DNA from: Penium margaritaceum
Lineage: Eukaryota > Streptophyta > Zygnematophyceae > Desmidiales > Peniaceae
DNA: 40,288 nucleotides
Reading direction: 5' to 3'
Assembly: GCA_023375785.1 (NCBI GenBank)
Contig: SZWC01001552.1
Coordinates: 151,459 to 191,746, forward strand
Position numbers and translations under genes: made by a program. Of this stretch, positions 9,591-19,645 are shown piece by piece (position 1 is the stretch's first letter; every line of letters starts with the position of its first letter). The notes beneath the pieces are model-generated. The model was not told the origin of the DNA and did not search any database. It worked only from the letters and a program-made list of their open reading frames with translations.

Positions 9591-10000
9591 CGTCGGTCTG
9601 TATTCAGTCCCACCATTAGTAATTCTCCAGCATCTTGAGTGTCTTCTCCTTGCCGAAGTTTCCACGTGGTCTGGTTTCATGGCACTCCTTCAATAATCTC
9701 CTTTATATCTCCTTGTTTTGTGGTGCGAAGGCCTGGTGAGTCAATTTTTGTCGTTGGTAGGGGTCGTAAAACCAAGATTTGGTCTTGTTGTGTGTACTGA
9801 ACTCCTTGTAATTCTTTGCGAACAGCCTAGTGAGGTACGGATCTACATCAAAGAGCAATGTGTCCATCGTGTCCATCAATTCTGCTCGTGGAATGAGATC
9901 ATCAGCTTGATTTGTTTTTCTAGGTCGGTACTCGGTGTCATAGTCGAAGATGGACTCAAGGAACTCCATTGTTGTAAAATCTCGACAATGTTTTAGAGAT
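9591..10000 (-). pseudogene. Gypsy A RNase H end and linker
   Basis: An 88-codon frame (9969-9703) begins near the end of RNase H: MEFLESIFDYDTEYRPRK matches the family pattern of a tyrosine-rich strand and 'Y-x-P-G-K-x-N-x-x-A-D-x-L-S-R', here degraded to TNQADDLIPR. It continues as the linker before the integrase zinc finger (YLTRLFAKNYKEF, WFYDPYQ). The same linker is seen in gypsy C at about 28930-29030. RNase H would remove the RNA template during reverse transcription. Confidence 0.8.
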
Positions 10001-10730
10001 GTCTATCATGTTCTTCTGGGTGCGTTGTAAGCCAAGATGTCATAAAGATACACGATAACAAAGGCGAAAAGGTACGGCCAGAAAATGTTGTTCATGGCCG
10101 CCAAAACAGTTCCAAGGGCGTTATTACACCCGAATGTCCATGCACGTATCTGTTGTAGAATGCCGTATTCTTGATATCCTTATCGATTTTGGGAGTAAAA
10201 CAATCAGATCTGTGGATCTCATGATAGTCGCTACGTAGGTCCCTTATGGTTAAAATCCTAGCCTAGTAGAGTTGGTTGAAAAGCCATTTGCTCTCAGAAG
10301 GGAATATCGGTTCTTGATGCATACGCCGTTCAACGCCCTGTAATTCATGCACATCCACATCTCGCTGACTTTCTTTTTTACAAAAGGTATAGGTGTGGCA
10401 TAAGGTTACATGGGCGGCCTGATGATCCCTGACCAAGCATCTTGTTCAGTTGCCTTTTGGGCTTAGTCTGTTCATGGTCGATCATCCGATAGGTCCCCTT
10501 GACATCAGTCTGCTGTCCAGAATCAGGTCTATTTAATGATGGACACTGCATTGTGCAGGTAACTCTCGAGGCAGTTCATCAGAAAGAACTCCTTCAAACT
10601 CCTTGACCAGGGATGAAAAATCATTTGCAATGGTTACAAACTTCTCACGTGTCGAGGCTGATGAGGCTAATGTTTTGCATCCATAGCTGTGATCTCCTCT
10701 ACTTCCCCTGATTTCACAAAGACGAGCCAT
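10001..10730 (-). pseudogene. Gypsy A reverse transcriptase
   Basis: The entry to RT is VKEFEGVLSDELPRELPA (frame 10730-10533), the family's 'F-x-D-V-F-P-x-E-L-P' segment. Downstream in scattered frames are remnants of the fingers and palm. The active-site box, normally Y-L-D-D, reads VIVYLYDILAYN at about 10025-10060, so the first of the paired aspartates has become Tyr. At least six stops interrupt the domain. It would have copied element RNA into DNA. Confidence 0.8.
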
Positions 10731-11284
10731 GCTTGTACTCTATGACACAAGTGCCATTTGGCCACATCCAGTGACATCGGCTAGGTACGTTGTTTTGTGG
10801 CTGCTCCAACTTCCTTTCTTGCTTCCTACTCTACTGCTTCCTATAATTGACGTCGTATTTTGGGTCGCTAGAACAGAGCCATGTGTCACTCCTTGTTGTA
10901 ATGCTGACGTAGACTGATCCAATATTGCAGTCTACATGTGTATTGTGCTAAAAGGGGATGTATCACCCAAGGATGTTTTTATGGTTACTCGTTGGACAAG
11001 TTCTCTAGACCATTACGCTGTGCAGGTCTCTTATTTGTAATCATAGTGATTCACACATTCGGCAGATTTGTAGGCACCCATTGATGCTTTCCTTCAAACA
11101 TCCTTGGTTTGGTGTGTAAATGCAGCTTCTGCACCATGTTGTTATAAAAAAAACGTTAGAACTACTCCATCCAATTGTGCAGGTACTGTTTTTTGACTTT
11201 TGTAATCTGTTGGTCGTACTCAAAGCAGCAGTGCTGGTTTGTCGTCCTCGTACTCCTTGTTGAATTTTGTGACCTCAAGAGTCC
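10731..11284 (-). pseudogene. Gypsy A protease region
   Basis: A retropepsin remnant. The active-site strand lies near 11140-11180: a frame reading VPAQLDG then shifts, where copy B keeps VPTLMDGGASHS. The segment after it, NNMVQKLHLHTKPRMFEG, matches the same block in B and Y. The protease end GSVYVSI lies near 10905-10925. A third frame, 10922-10740, covers the spacer to RT. It would have cut gag-pol into its parts. Confidence 0.7.
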
Positions 11285-12590
11285 TTGTCTGCAGCAATGT
11301 GTGCTGTTCAAATGAGACATAGGTCAGCACATATTTTTTTGATCGGAATGGAGGCTCACCATCTACTCCTGTCCTTTGTTGTTTCCAGACTCCTCATATT
11401 TTCTCTATGGTTTCCTTCTCCCCTTTTTGGCCTGCTGCTGCCATTTCCAGCAGTCACACGAGATATGACCCGGCTTCCTGCAAGTCCAACACAGTCATTA
11501 ATAGTGTTGATTGAAGGCTTCATTCTCCACTGGAGACAAGGTTTTAGCCAACTACGACTTTCCGCCGCCACAATATGGATTGTGGCCTTGGGGTTGAAAG
11601 CCATTGGATTCCTGCATCCGAGTATTGTAGTTGGCGCTATCAATACAATCAGCTCCTGCGATCATTTGTGGGAGGTTTTCTTGGATGCCGGATATGCTAT
11701 TTCTTGTCTGATTTTATGCTTGAGGCCATTGTGTAGTAGAAATGGAGTTTTTTTGGGGGAAAGATCTGTGCTGGTGATGATTTTATAGAAGTACCAAGTG
11801 TACTTTGCCACAGTAGATTGCTAATGCAAGCCTTGAAGCTTGTTTCATGTAATATTCTTCTCATTGATTTTTCCAAAGTATTCAAGTATTGCGCACGTGA
11901 AGTCCATCCATTTTTCCGTGGAATAGGTGAGTCGTGCCACATTGGATTGATTTTTCGAAGAGGAAAAACGCCTGTGGTTGGCAATATGAGAGTGGTCGCG
12001 TGAGCCGTTGATCCAGCCCTGCCGGTCTCCTACTGTCATTGGATGGCCTTTAGATCATACCACCAACGTAAATATGTGCCATGTAGAAGCAAGGCCGCGA
12101 GCTGAATGTTATTTTTGTCATTGTTGATCCGAGCATTGGTGAAGTACACATCCAAAATTTTCAGCCACGTTCAAACCATTGGTCATTTGAAGTTTACAGG
12201 GTCAAACGACTCATGAAGTGCCGATAGAATTTTAAGTCCACTTAAGAGTTGACTATTTCTCTTGGTGAGCAGTGCTTTCCACGAGCGCACATTTTTAAGA
12301 TCCTTCATTGTCACAGTTAGCTGTTGGAGCAGATGTGTGTCGAGGCTCTCAAGTCCCAACCGCATATGGTGCAAATCCTCATCAATGTGAGATTGTTGGC
12401 CGGTGCCTCCTATCGTGACTAGTGTCATCCCGACAGGCAATGGTGGAGGCACAGGGTTTGCCAAGCCCCAGGGATCCGTCATTGCATTGGCCGTCGAAGT
12501 CATCGGCATTGTGCTGTTTGTTGCCAGGGTTACTAGTGCTATCCTGTTCGCCTCGAGGGTTTTTTTGCCTGTGTGCTGCTGATCCTCCAT
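11285..12590 (-). pseudogene. Gypsy A gag
   Basis: The frame opens at 12590 (MEDQQHTGKKTLEANRIAL) and runs 135 codons before breaking. Its NAMTDPWGLANPVPPPLPVG segment recurs in copies B and C and defines the family's gag N-terminus. The capsid part continues in frames at 12039-11845 and 11984-11697. A perfect CCHC zinc knuckle, CWTCRKPGHISCDC, is encoded at about 11456-11498 and fits C-x2-C-x4-H-x4-C. Gag packages element RNA in the particle. The open frame on the opposite strand (11285-11788) is only the shadow of this region. Confidence 0.85.
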
Positions 12591-12753
12591 TGTCTGAGTC
12601 TTTGCTGGTTATTGCTGCTAGTCACCGGGTATGTTTGCTCCGTTCACCATCGTCGTCGCAAAGTCTGTGATATTTTGGATGGTGGAGATGTACTAAAGAG
12701 TTATGTGAGTTTGTCATCGTATAGTAATTGTGTCGGCTGTCCCTCAAGTGTTG

Positions 12754-12770
12754 TTGCACTGTGACACCAA
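12754..12770 (-). promoter_or_regulatory. Primer-binding site, gypsy A
   Basis: The element strand reads TTGGTGTCACAGTGCAAC right next to the 5' LTR. It resembles TGGTATCAGAGC, the complement of the initiator methionine tRNA 3' end, with small changes. Copies C (31144-31160) and G (20667-20683) carry the same site in better form, including the following GTGCAAC in copy C. Confidence 0.75.
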
Positions 12771-12771
12771 G

Positions 12772-13310
12772 TGTTGTGCCAAGCGGAACGTGGATGAGCT
12801 GCGGAGTAGAAAACAGTTCAAGGAATCAGGAAAAATGAATAACTTGTATCTAGAAGTAAGTTTACTTTGATGATAAGTGTCAGAAATGTGGAGCACATAT
12901 GTTCAAGAGCAAGAAACAGAATGAGGGATATGTTAGGTCTTGGTCCCTCAAGTCGAGCAATGTGTGAGATGCCGAACTGTGATTGGTCGCTTCAAGAAAC
13001 GCTTCCAAGATGTCCGGGGGGTTCAATAATATTCAGGTGATGCTTTATAGAAGTCTAGCTTGATCAAGTAGTTGACCGAACAGTATCAAAACATCGATGC
13101 AGTTTGAGACAGTTCTGTCGACCAATGTAGAAAGTGGTCGAACTTGTCAGGGCCTTTCAAAATGGAACACCAAAGGTCAGGGCAGGTGGTCAAGGGACCT
13201 TGGCCAAGTGGCGTAACAATCCCATGGTTGACGCGTGGTAGGAAACAATTTTGAGGACAAAAATTTCCACTCACGGAGGTTAAGGACTCGTGTACGTCTG
13301 GGACAAAACA
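12772..13310 (-). repeat. Gypsy A 5' LTR
   Basis: About 539 bp, from TGTTGTGCCAAGCGG to a terminal ACAAAACA. It aligns throughout with 7977-8467 and with the LTRs of copies C and G. It would supply the promoter for element RNA. A minus-strand frame, 13325-13086, covers its end (VPDVHESLTS), and the same peptide is readable in copy C. Confidence 0.85.
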
Positions 13311-13397
13311 ATCTGTGGCCCTCATTCACCCCCACCTCATAAAAATAAGCCGTATTTTTCCCTGCCGTGGAAGACTGCGCCCCATCTGTCCCTATCC

Positions 13398-13570
13398 AAA
13401 ATGTTATGCCGATTGGAATGAGGATGATTTATAGGTAGATTTTGCATGGCAACAGGCAATTCAAGGATTTGGGACAATTCAATAGTGTGGAGTTATTAGT
13501 AAGTGTACTTCTCTTTGAAAATGTCAAAATTTCAACCGCTTATATACAAGAATGAGGAATACTTTGTCAC
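13398..13570 (-). repeat. Extra partial gypsy LTR
   Basis: About 170 bp equal to the first third of the gypsy LTR (plus-strand view), from GCCGATTGGAATGAGG to AGAATGAGGAATACT. It is followed at once by a second LTR start at 13571. Either a tandem duplication within the LTR of copy B or a remnant of another copy. Between 13311 and 13397 I see nothing recognisable. Confidence 0.65.
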
Positions 13571-14067
13571 ACTGAGGCAAATGTGAATGGTTCACATGTA
13601 GAAGGTGCGGAGCAGATAACAATTGGAAGATTTGGATAATTGATCAGTTTTTTACAAGTAGTAAATTTTGGAACATTCCAGCGTTTATATATAAGAAGGG
13701 AAAGAATAATCTTACCTGATTGGGGTTTGGGGGGGCTCAAGTTGAGCAACGCACGAGACATTGCTGCATGAGTGGCTACATCAAGAAACTCCACCGAGAA
13801 GTTGAGAGATTAAGAAAAATCAAGGGACATCTTTAAAAAGATCCATTGAACAGTACCAAAAGGTCCATGATAGTTCTGTCGACATTTTTAGAATGTGGTC
13901 AAATCTATTAGAACCCTCCAGAATAGAACATCGAAGTCAGGGCAGGCGGCCTAAATTCCCTTGGCTGATCGGCATCAAACTTCAGAGGCCGAAGTGAATG
14001 GACCATAAATGTAAGGACATAAATGCCCACACACAGAGTGAAAGGAAACTTTAATGTTAGGGGCAAA
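13571..14067 (-). repeat. Gypsy B 3' LTR
   Basis: It aligns with the other gypsy LTRs through GGTTCACATGTAGAAGGTGC (also in copy G), GACAGT-like and GTTCTGTCGACA blocks, and AGTCAGGGCAGG. The terminal CA and the PPT are eroded: the plus strand reads GGGGCAAAAACCCC at the border. The polyprotein frame of copy B (14379-13975) continues into it. Confidence 0.75.
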
Positions 14068-15160
14068 AACCCCACGACGTCTTGGAACGTTGCGAGATGT
14101 AGATTGATACCATCTTAAATAGCCGTCAATCTGATTATCGACATCTTGGATTTTCATACGGCTCTCAACTGTTATGCAATGTGTCCTCACCCTGCCAATC
14201 GATGAGAAATCCGTGGCCTTTCCACTGCGGCGGTGTCCCAAACAATCTCTGATGGTGTACTCCGTGCCCTCGTCTGCTTTGATAGGGGATGGCGGAGGCA
14301 CGTCTTTGTCGGGGAAGTGCTGGCTGGGGTCCCGGTAGAAATTGAGTTTGCTAATGTGGAACACCGGGTGGATGGTCATGCAATCTGGTGGTCAGGGTTT
14401 TGTGATAGTGGGTGTCCACACCTCCTCAATCGCAAATGGCTCCAACCACTTCAGTTTGATTTTTGTACAATCCTGTCCTCGTAAGCAGAGATTTGCCAAG
14501 CTCACAAACATGGAATTCAGTGCCCGTCTGTCTTTTTCGGTTGCTCCCTTCATTGCTTTTACGTCTTCACAAGGATCTAGAAAGTCTCATCTAATATGCT
14601 CTAAAATTCTTGCTGTTGGGTGTTGAATACTAGTGTGTTGCTTGAATTCTACAAACCTGCCAGAGTTGAGAGGATTTTTCCATAAACCACCTCAGAAGGG
14701 ATCTTTTCAGTTGAGGTGGATGTTGCAGAGTTTTATGCGACCTTGGCAATCAGTAGCTTGAGTGCACATTGAGTGTCCTGTGGCTTGCAACGAGGTCAAA
14801 GAAGGTGTTGAACTGTCTAATTGGTGTGCTCAGTCCATCCTTCAGCCTTTGGGTGGAAGGCCGTTAATAGCTGGATTGTTTTCCCATAGTGAACCATCAG
14901 CTCTTGCAAAGTTGCTGGTGAACCTCCTGTCCTGGTCACTAGTGATGGAGGAGGGAACACCATGCAGTCGGATGACATTACTGAGGAAGAGTTGTGCTGT
15001 TCTCTTGGTGGTGACTATGGTTTTTATTGGGATGAAGTGTGTCATACTCAAGGATTTTTTAACCAGCACGAGTATTGTATCAAAACCCTCCGGTGCAATG
15101 GAAAAATCCGTCATGAAGTCCATGGAGTTATCCAACCATGGTTGTTTGGGTACCAGTAGT
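13975..15160 (-). pseudogene. Gypsy B integrase with chromodomain
   Basis: The core lies in the frame 15135-14842: MDNSMDFMTDFSIAPEGFDT with the first Asp, then MTHFIPIKTIVTT, then VIRLHGVPSSITSDQDRRFT with the second Asp. A degraded FHPKAEGWTEHTN at about 14830-14870 carries the glutamate segment. The C-terminal frame 14379-13975 starts MTIHPVFHISKLNFYRDP and has the chromodomain start EGTEYTIRDCLGHRRSGK. It then reads on without a stop through the PPT position into the LTR. Other frames between them are broken. Confidence 0.88.
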
Positions 15161-15550
15161 GATTGAAGAAAATCCTTTCTATCTCTACTTAAGGCGTTGG
15201 CACATGTCGCATGTCTTGTAGTTGTTTTTTTTAATCGGTTTGCTTCTTGTCCTAACAGTAGTACTTTGCAAGCTTCTTAAGCATTTCATCATCATCAAAG
15301 TATCCACCTTGTTAGATGTCAAGGAAATCCTCCAATGCAACTTGTTACTTGGTGGAAAGACAAACTGTCTAGTGAATCACCATCGCCAATAGGAGTCGTT
15401 GAACCAGAATTCTGTTTTGTCATACCCATCAAACTCTTCACATCTTGGTTTTGTTTAACAAGCAACATGCTCATCTTGGCCATCAGATCTGGTCACTGAC
15501 TTGGAGCTTCTTTTGGATTTGTTTTTTAGGTAGGTACTTTATGTTATAGT
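15161..15550 (-). pseudogene. Gypsy B integrase zinc-finger linker, degraded
   Basis: Only weak remnants in several frames, for example LPKKQIQ after RNase H and a D-I-x-Q-G-G-Y segment near 15300 where the HHCC zinc finger should be. It is placed by analogy with copies A and C, where this spacing holds the K-x-C-H-D/E-T and W-x-D-P-Y blocks. Confidence 0.5.
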
Positions 15551-15993
15551 CAAAGTTCGGCTCAAGGAACTCTATCCATGAATTTTTTCAATGATTTTTT
15601 CATTGTTTCACCATGTCATGAGATGTTTTAGTGCGTGACATTCGGAAAAAAAATGACACATTGTCAATATTCCATATTGCACCACATCTTCAATGCGTGT
15701 ACAACTGCCAACAGTTTCTCTTTCCACACTACATAGTTTAGCTCCATCCCGCATAACTTTCTCGACATATATGTGACCAGTTGTTCTCGAACGCCTTTGG
15801 CTTGGAGGAGCACAGCTCCGATTGCTGAATTGGACGCATCGTTGTCCATGATGTAATCAGTCGTTGGATGTGCCAACTGTAAGGACGGTGCCAAGGTCAG
15901 AGCGTCTTCTAAAGAGTTGAGCACTTCTTGTTTGCTATCTCCCCAACTCAGCTTGGTGGTTTTGCGACTCAGTTCAGAGAGGGGCGCTGACAC
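15551..15993 (-). pseudogene. Gypsy B RNase H
   Basis: One 109-codon open frame (15993-15664) is well preserved. It starts with APLSELSRKTTKLSWGDSKQ, the RT/RNase H junction of Ty3 elements. Then come IMDNDASNSAIGAVLLQ with the catalytic Asp, YMSRKLCGMELNYVVWKEKL with the catalytic Glu, and AVVHALKMW. The last part, with the remaining Asp, is broken after 15664. Confidence 0.9.
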
Positions 15994-16014
15994 ATGGGCA
16001 TGGTCCTTTAAAGA

Positions 16015-16545
16015 TCAATGGTAATAGTTGCAATACCCCAAAAATACACAGGCACATGAAACATTGGTGGACGTCAGTGAACCAGCAACCGCCACCACTT
16101 TCTTCGGGTCCATCGTAACCTGTCCACCATTGTTGATGTGGCTAAAAACTCGATCGAATGATGGCCAAGTCTGCACTTCAAGAGTTTTCCTTATAATTCC
16201 TCTGTCTGTAAAATATTGAGAAATTGTTGAAGGTTTACACCATGCTTCTCTTGCGTGTGACTCTATACAAGGATGTAATAAGATGTACGACGATGAATTT
16301 GTCAAGGTACAACCAAAATATTGTGTTCATGGCTACCAAAAATGTTCAGTATTCGCAAGTCTGAAAATCATTAAAGAAAAACTTGAACTGACAGTATTGG
16401 GTGCAGATTGCCATCTCATCAGTGTCCTTATCAGATAGCCTCTCTGTAGGCCGATTTGGTGAAAGTCTTGTTCAAGGATAGATTTTGGCCACTCATTGGG
16501 CAGGTTCTTCAAATCGTGCATTCCACAGTTCTCCGATTTCCAGTT
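16015..16545 (-). pseudogene. Gypsy B reverse transcriptase
   Basis: The frame 16305-16015 carries the thumb end: MDPKKVVAVAGSL and VFLGYCNYYH are classic Ty3 RT-connection residues. Upstream, YLDKFIVVHLITSLYR (about 16270-16310) stands where the active-site strand V-V-Y-L-D-D-I-L should be, so both aspartates are lost. RT is shorter than in copy A: its distance to the protease is reduced, which suggests loss of the N-terminal fingers. Confidence 0.75.
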
Positions 16546-16597
16546 CAGATGGTTTGTGAAGTTGATGAATCTTCAGTCATCCGTAAATTTTTTTCCT

Positions 16598-16807
16598 TCA
16601 AACACCCTTGGTTTGATATGTAAAGCCCAGCTTCCAACCCATCTCGTTGCTTACAATACTATGAGAAGCTCCTCCATCCATAAGTGTCGGTACCATTGTA
16701 TAACTTTTGCAACCTCCCAGCAGTACCGCCGTTTGGTTTTCCTTGTACTCCTCATTGAATTTTTGTGAACTCAGGGATTCATGTATATGGCTTTGAGAGC
16801 AGTTCAT
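16598..16807 (-). pseudogene. Gypsy B retropepsin
   Basis: A 69-codon frame includes MVPTLMDGGASHSIVSNEMG, the active-site strand of an aspartic protease in which the usual Asp-Ser/Thr-Gly reads Asp-Gly-Gly. It continues WKLGFTYQTKGV, matching copies A and Y. Only the first half of the protease is visible. Confidence 0.8.
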
Positions 16808-17890
16808 ATAGGTGCTTGGTCATTGCAGGATTATCCAGTTGGTCAATCTGTTAGCCGTCTACTCCTGCCCTTTTCCATTTCCCGACTACTTTTTTTTCAC
16901 TATGACTTCCCTCCTTTTTGGCTTGCTACTACCATTTCCCCAAAAAAAATGAGATTTGACCTGGCTTCTCGCAAGTCTAGTACATCCACTGGTCATGTAG
17001 ATTGATGGTGTCAATATCCATTGAAGACAAGGTATTTGTTGACCATGACTTCCCGCTGCCACGATATGGATTATGAACGGGGTCTCCAACGATTGAATTC
17101 CTATATCCGAATGGTGTTACTAGCACTATCGATGAAATCAACAGCTGTAATCATTTTCAAAATGTCATCCTCATCATCAAAAGTTGCGATTGCAAGTCAA
17201 ATGTTCCATTTGAGTCCATCATTGTAGTGACACCGGAGTTCATTGGGGGTGATATTGCTGTCAGTGATGAATTTGCACAACACCATGTGTACTCTGCAAT
17301 GCTAAAGTGTTGATTCAAGTATTCAAGCTTGTACACTGCATTGAACTTCACATTCACCATTAAAAAAAAAATCAAATATGGTACATGGAAATTCAATCTA
17401 GTTCTTTGGTGGGATCACAGAGTCTTTCCACATCAGATTTACATGCTCCAAAGGTAGGACGCCAGCGGTCAACGATGTGAGACCAATTGCTTAAGCCGTT
17501 GATGCACTTGCACCAGTCTCTTGCTATCGTTGGATATCCTTTAGATTGGACCACCAAATTAAACATGTGCCGGAAAAAAGCAAGACCGTAAATTAATCAT
17601 GTTTCAATTGTTGTTACCCCTTGAACAATTACATATACGTCCAAACTCGTCGGCTACAACTGAACTGTCGATTCCTTTTTGTACATGTCTTCGTTCATAC
17701 AAGTCTATAGTTCAGTGCCTCCTCCCATCATACCAGGTGTGGTCCCGACAGGCAATGGCACAGGCGATGGGTTTGCCGAGCCCAAGGGAATCGTCACCAG
17801 ATTGATTGTCAGAGTTGTTGGAGTTAGGCCATTCACCACAAAGCCTGTTACTGCTATTGTATTTTTCCCCTTAGTGGGCCCGAGTGCGGT
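16808..17890 (-). pseudogene. Gypsy B gag
   Basis: The N-terminal frame 17908-17705 carries LTINLVTIPLGSANPSPVPL and PVGTTPG, the family gag signature also in A and C. The capsid part lies in the frame 17396-17157. The zinc knuckle near 16941-16985 is ruined: only T-C-E-K-P-G-Q-I-S remains, with a stop for the first Cys and Gln for His. The gag 5' end, PBS and 5' LTR are absent because the J-type LTR begins at about 17890. Confidence 0.75.
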
Positions 17891-18820
17891 GCCGAGAGGC
17901 ATCGACAAGCCACAGGAAGGATGAAAATCCTTGCATTTTACTCTAGCTCCCTAGATATTGCTCCAAATCAAAATTGGGTTTAACTTCCTGAAATTTGAAG
18001 AGTTTCTGAATCTGGTACAACTTGAATCACTGGATTCACACCAGTAACGAGGAAGATAATATAAGCTTCCAGAGTTGCGATGTGTGTGGCGACTCATGGA
18101 GTTAACCGTGATTCAACTTCCGAAAGAAAATCCACCGGAGCGAGTAACAAAGGTACATGTGGTGGATTATTCCCGGAAGACGGCCAAGTTGTCCGGTGGA
18201 CAAGATCCACGGGAGTCAGTACTACAGGTTGTTACTGGAGAACTTAGCCAACATCTTGGCTCGGAGTCCGAAATTCAGTAGTATCATTTGTTTCTCAGGG
18301 ATGATCAAAATTCCGACTCCAGGTCTGCGGACAGGTTTCAAACCGCGTCAATCCCCATCACCAAAATCGATAATTAACTCATCAAAATGCACCGCAAAAG
18401 CACAGGAGAAACCACCACTACGTGTAGGAACTTCTATGCCTCCGGAAAGGCGTTTTGATGGGTCCTTGATGTGCGAGGATGCCTCGGCGGATGGGCATCA
18501 CGCGCGTCGCTAAGTGAGCGGCTGGATTGGTGTGTCACACTTTAGCTCACGTAGCAGGAGCTATGATTAACCAAATCACATGCAGTTTGGTGTATTGGAA
18601 GACTTGAGAGGAGCCCAATAACTCGTCAGTTCATTTCCATGTCCAAAAGATAAAGCAAATTCTGATATTCTCTTTGCAAAAGTCAATGTCTTGCAACTCT
18701 GTCCAACTCCCACAAACATAGCATGAGGCGACCAGAAAGCTCAAATGTAGATTCAAAATTTGCACAGAACACAGCCGTGAACTTAGAGTATCCGTACCGC
18801 GTTGGAACTGCCACCTGACA
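17890..18820 (+). repeat. J-type LTR (copia J 5' LTR)
   Basis: About 930 bp. It ends ACTGCCACCTGACA, directly followed by a primer-binding site and then a copia gag start on the plus strand, so it acts as a 5' LTR. It aligns for roughly 800 bp with 34131-35000: shared blocks include GCTCCAAATC, CAATCCCCATCA, GGCTGGATTGGTGTGTC against GGCTTGATTGGTGTGTC, and CTGTCCAACTCCCACA. Its left end meets the broken gag of gypsy B. The left border is placed by where similarity to the second copy starts. Confidence 0.75.
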
Positions 18821-18842
18821 AATGGTCATGGGCCCACAGCCC
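18821..18842 (+). promoter_or_regulatory. Primer-binding site, copia J
   Basis: AATGGTCATGGGCCCACAGC directly after the LTR. It resembles the initiator-Met tRNA site TGGTATCAGAG with a short deletion. It shares the following GGCCCACAGCCC with the site of copia F. Confidence 0.75.
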
Positions 18843-18943
18843 TGGCAGGTCTTCACATCATTCATGGCTTTTGCAGCGGACGGGACTGTTGTTGCGGATG
18901 ATGTCGCTGTCAAACTGAGAGCTCAAAGTAGAAGACTGCACAA

Positions 18944-19141
18944 ATGGCACAGAAGGAGACACAGCCCATCCACAACTATGCGAGAAGCCCTGGCTCTAGG
19001 CTATGGAGGTGGCACTTCCAGATCCACCTCTCGCATAAGGGGCTGCTGGAGGTCATGAAGGGAACGGAAGTCGTTGAGGAAGAGACAGCAACGGAAGCAC
19101 AAAAGGAGGCCTTTGCAAAGAAGAACATGCAAGCGGCTTGA
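18944..19141 (+). pseudogene. Copia J gag N-terminus
   Basis: The frame opens with ATG at 18944 (MAQKETQPIHNY). After a short divergent stretch it carries LWRWHFQIHLSHKGLLEVMK, the start of a copia gag of the same family as D (MWKWHFELYLDHKGLLQLVK) and F. It ends at 19141 after KKNMQAA, where homology switches to the opposite strand. About 66 codons of a gag that should be several hundred long. No stops inside, so the break came by rearrangement rather than point decay. Confidence 0.85.
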
Positions 19142-19521
19142 TTTGCTGCATGGCAGTGAGGATGTCCTCGTCCTCCTCCATCCTCACCATTAGAAACTGC
19201 TTGATTGTGAAGATCCTGTTCACAAGAAAAGTGGATTGGTGGATGGTGCAAAGTTTTTCCCATGCCTCGGCTGCCAACGTGCAGCCTTGGAAGTAGCCCC
19301 ATTGATTCTTGATAGTAGAAAACAGCAAGAGCATGAGCACCTCTGTATATTTATTTGCAAAGGTCGTCTGTCGCGTTCTTTTTGTCGAGCACCTCCATGC
19401 CCTTCATCAGGTCAATTAGTCCCTTGTGTGCAAGGTGGATCTCAAATTGCCACCTCCACAACCCAAAGCGAGGGCCACCAGCGTACTTTTGGATCAGAAA
19501 CGACTTTTTCTTCAGTGCCAT
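19142..19521 (-). pseudogene. Copia F gag N-terminus
   Basis: The ATG at 19521-19519 opens MALKKKSFLIQKYAGG, followed by LWRWQFEIHLAHKGLIDLMK, homologous to the gag start of J and D. A stop falls after about 55 codons. The rest continues in another frame (19340-19053): AAEAWEKLCTIHQSTFLVNR and IKQFLMVRMEEDEDILTAMQ, a good match to UBN2-type gag helices. It breaks off at 19142 against the opposite-strand gag of J. Confidence 0.85.
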
Positions 19522-19622
19522 GTTGCGCTTTTGCTACCTGGGTCATCAAACATTGACAGCGAGGTTGTCCGAGACATTCCTCCTGTCCGCTGCGGAATCT
19601 GTGAACAGTTTGGGACTAGTTA

Positions 19623-19645
19623 GGGCTGTGGGCCTCTGACACTTT
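19623..19645 (-). promoter_or_regulatory. Primer-binding site, copia F
   Basis: The element strand reads AAAGTGTCAGAGGCCCACAG beside the LTR, close to the initiator-Met tRNA site TGGTATCAGAG and to the sites of copia D and J. Confidence 0.75.

Larger units (their letters stand above)
7977..13310 (-). mobile_element. Gypsy A, complete but dead chromovirus
   Basis: The best preserved gypsy structure in the window. From right to left on the minus strand: 5' LTR (12772-13310), PBS (12754-12770), gag, protease, RT, RNase H, integrase, chromodomain, PPT (8468-8481) and 3' LTR (7977-8467). The total of about 5.3 kb and the domain order are those of a Ty3/gypsy chromovirus. Its two LTRs differ by many substitutions and indels, so the insertion is old. 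No clear matching 5-bp target duplication flanks it. Every domain has frameshifts or stops. Confidence 0.9.

Noticed and set aside
11285..11788. Plus-strand open frame of 167 codons
   Set aside because: It lies exactly opposite the gag and zinc knuckle of gypsy A, whose CCHC motif is readable on the minus strand. It is an antisense shadow.
7972..13315. Target-site duplication of gypsy A
   Set aside because: Bases before the 3' LTR (AGTCA or TCATG) and after the 5' LTR (ATCTG) do not match.
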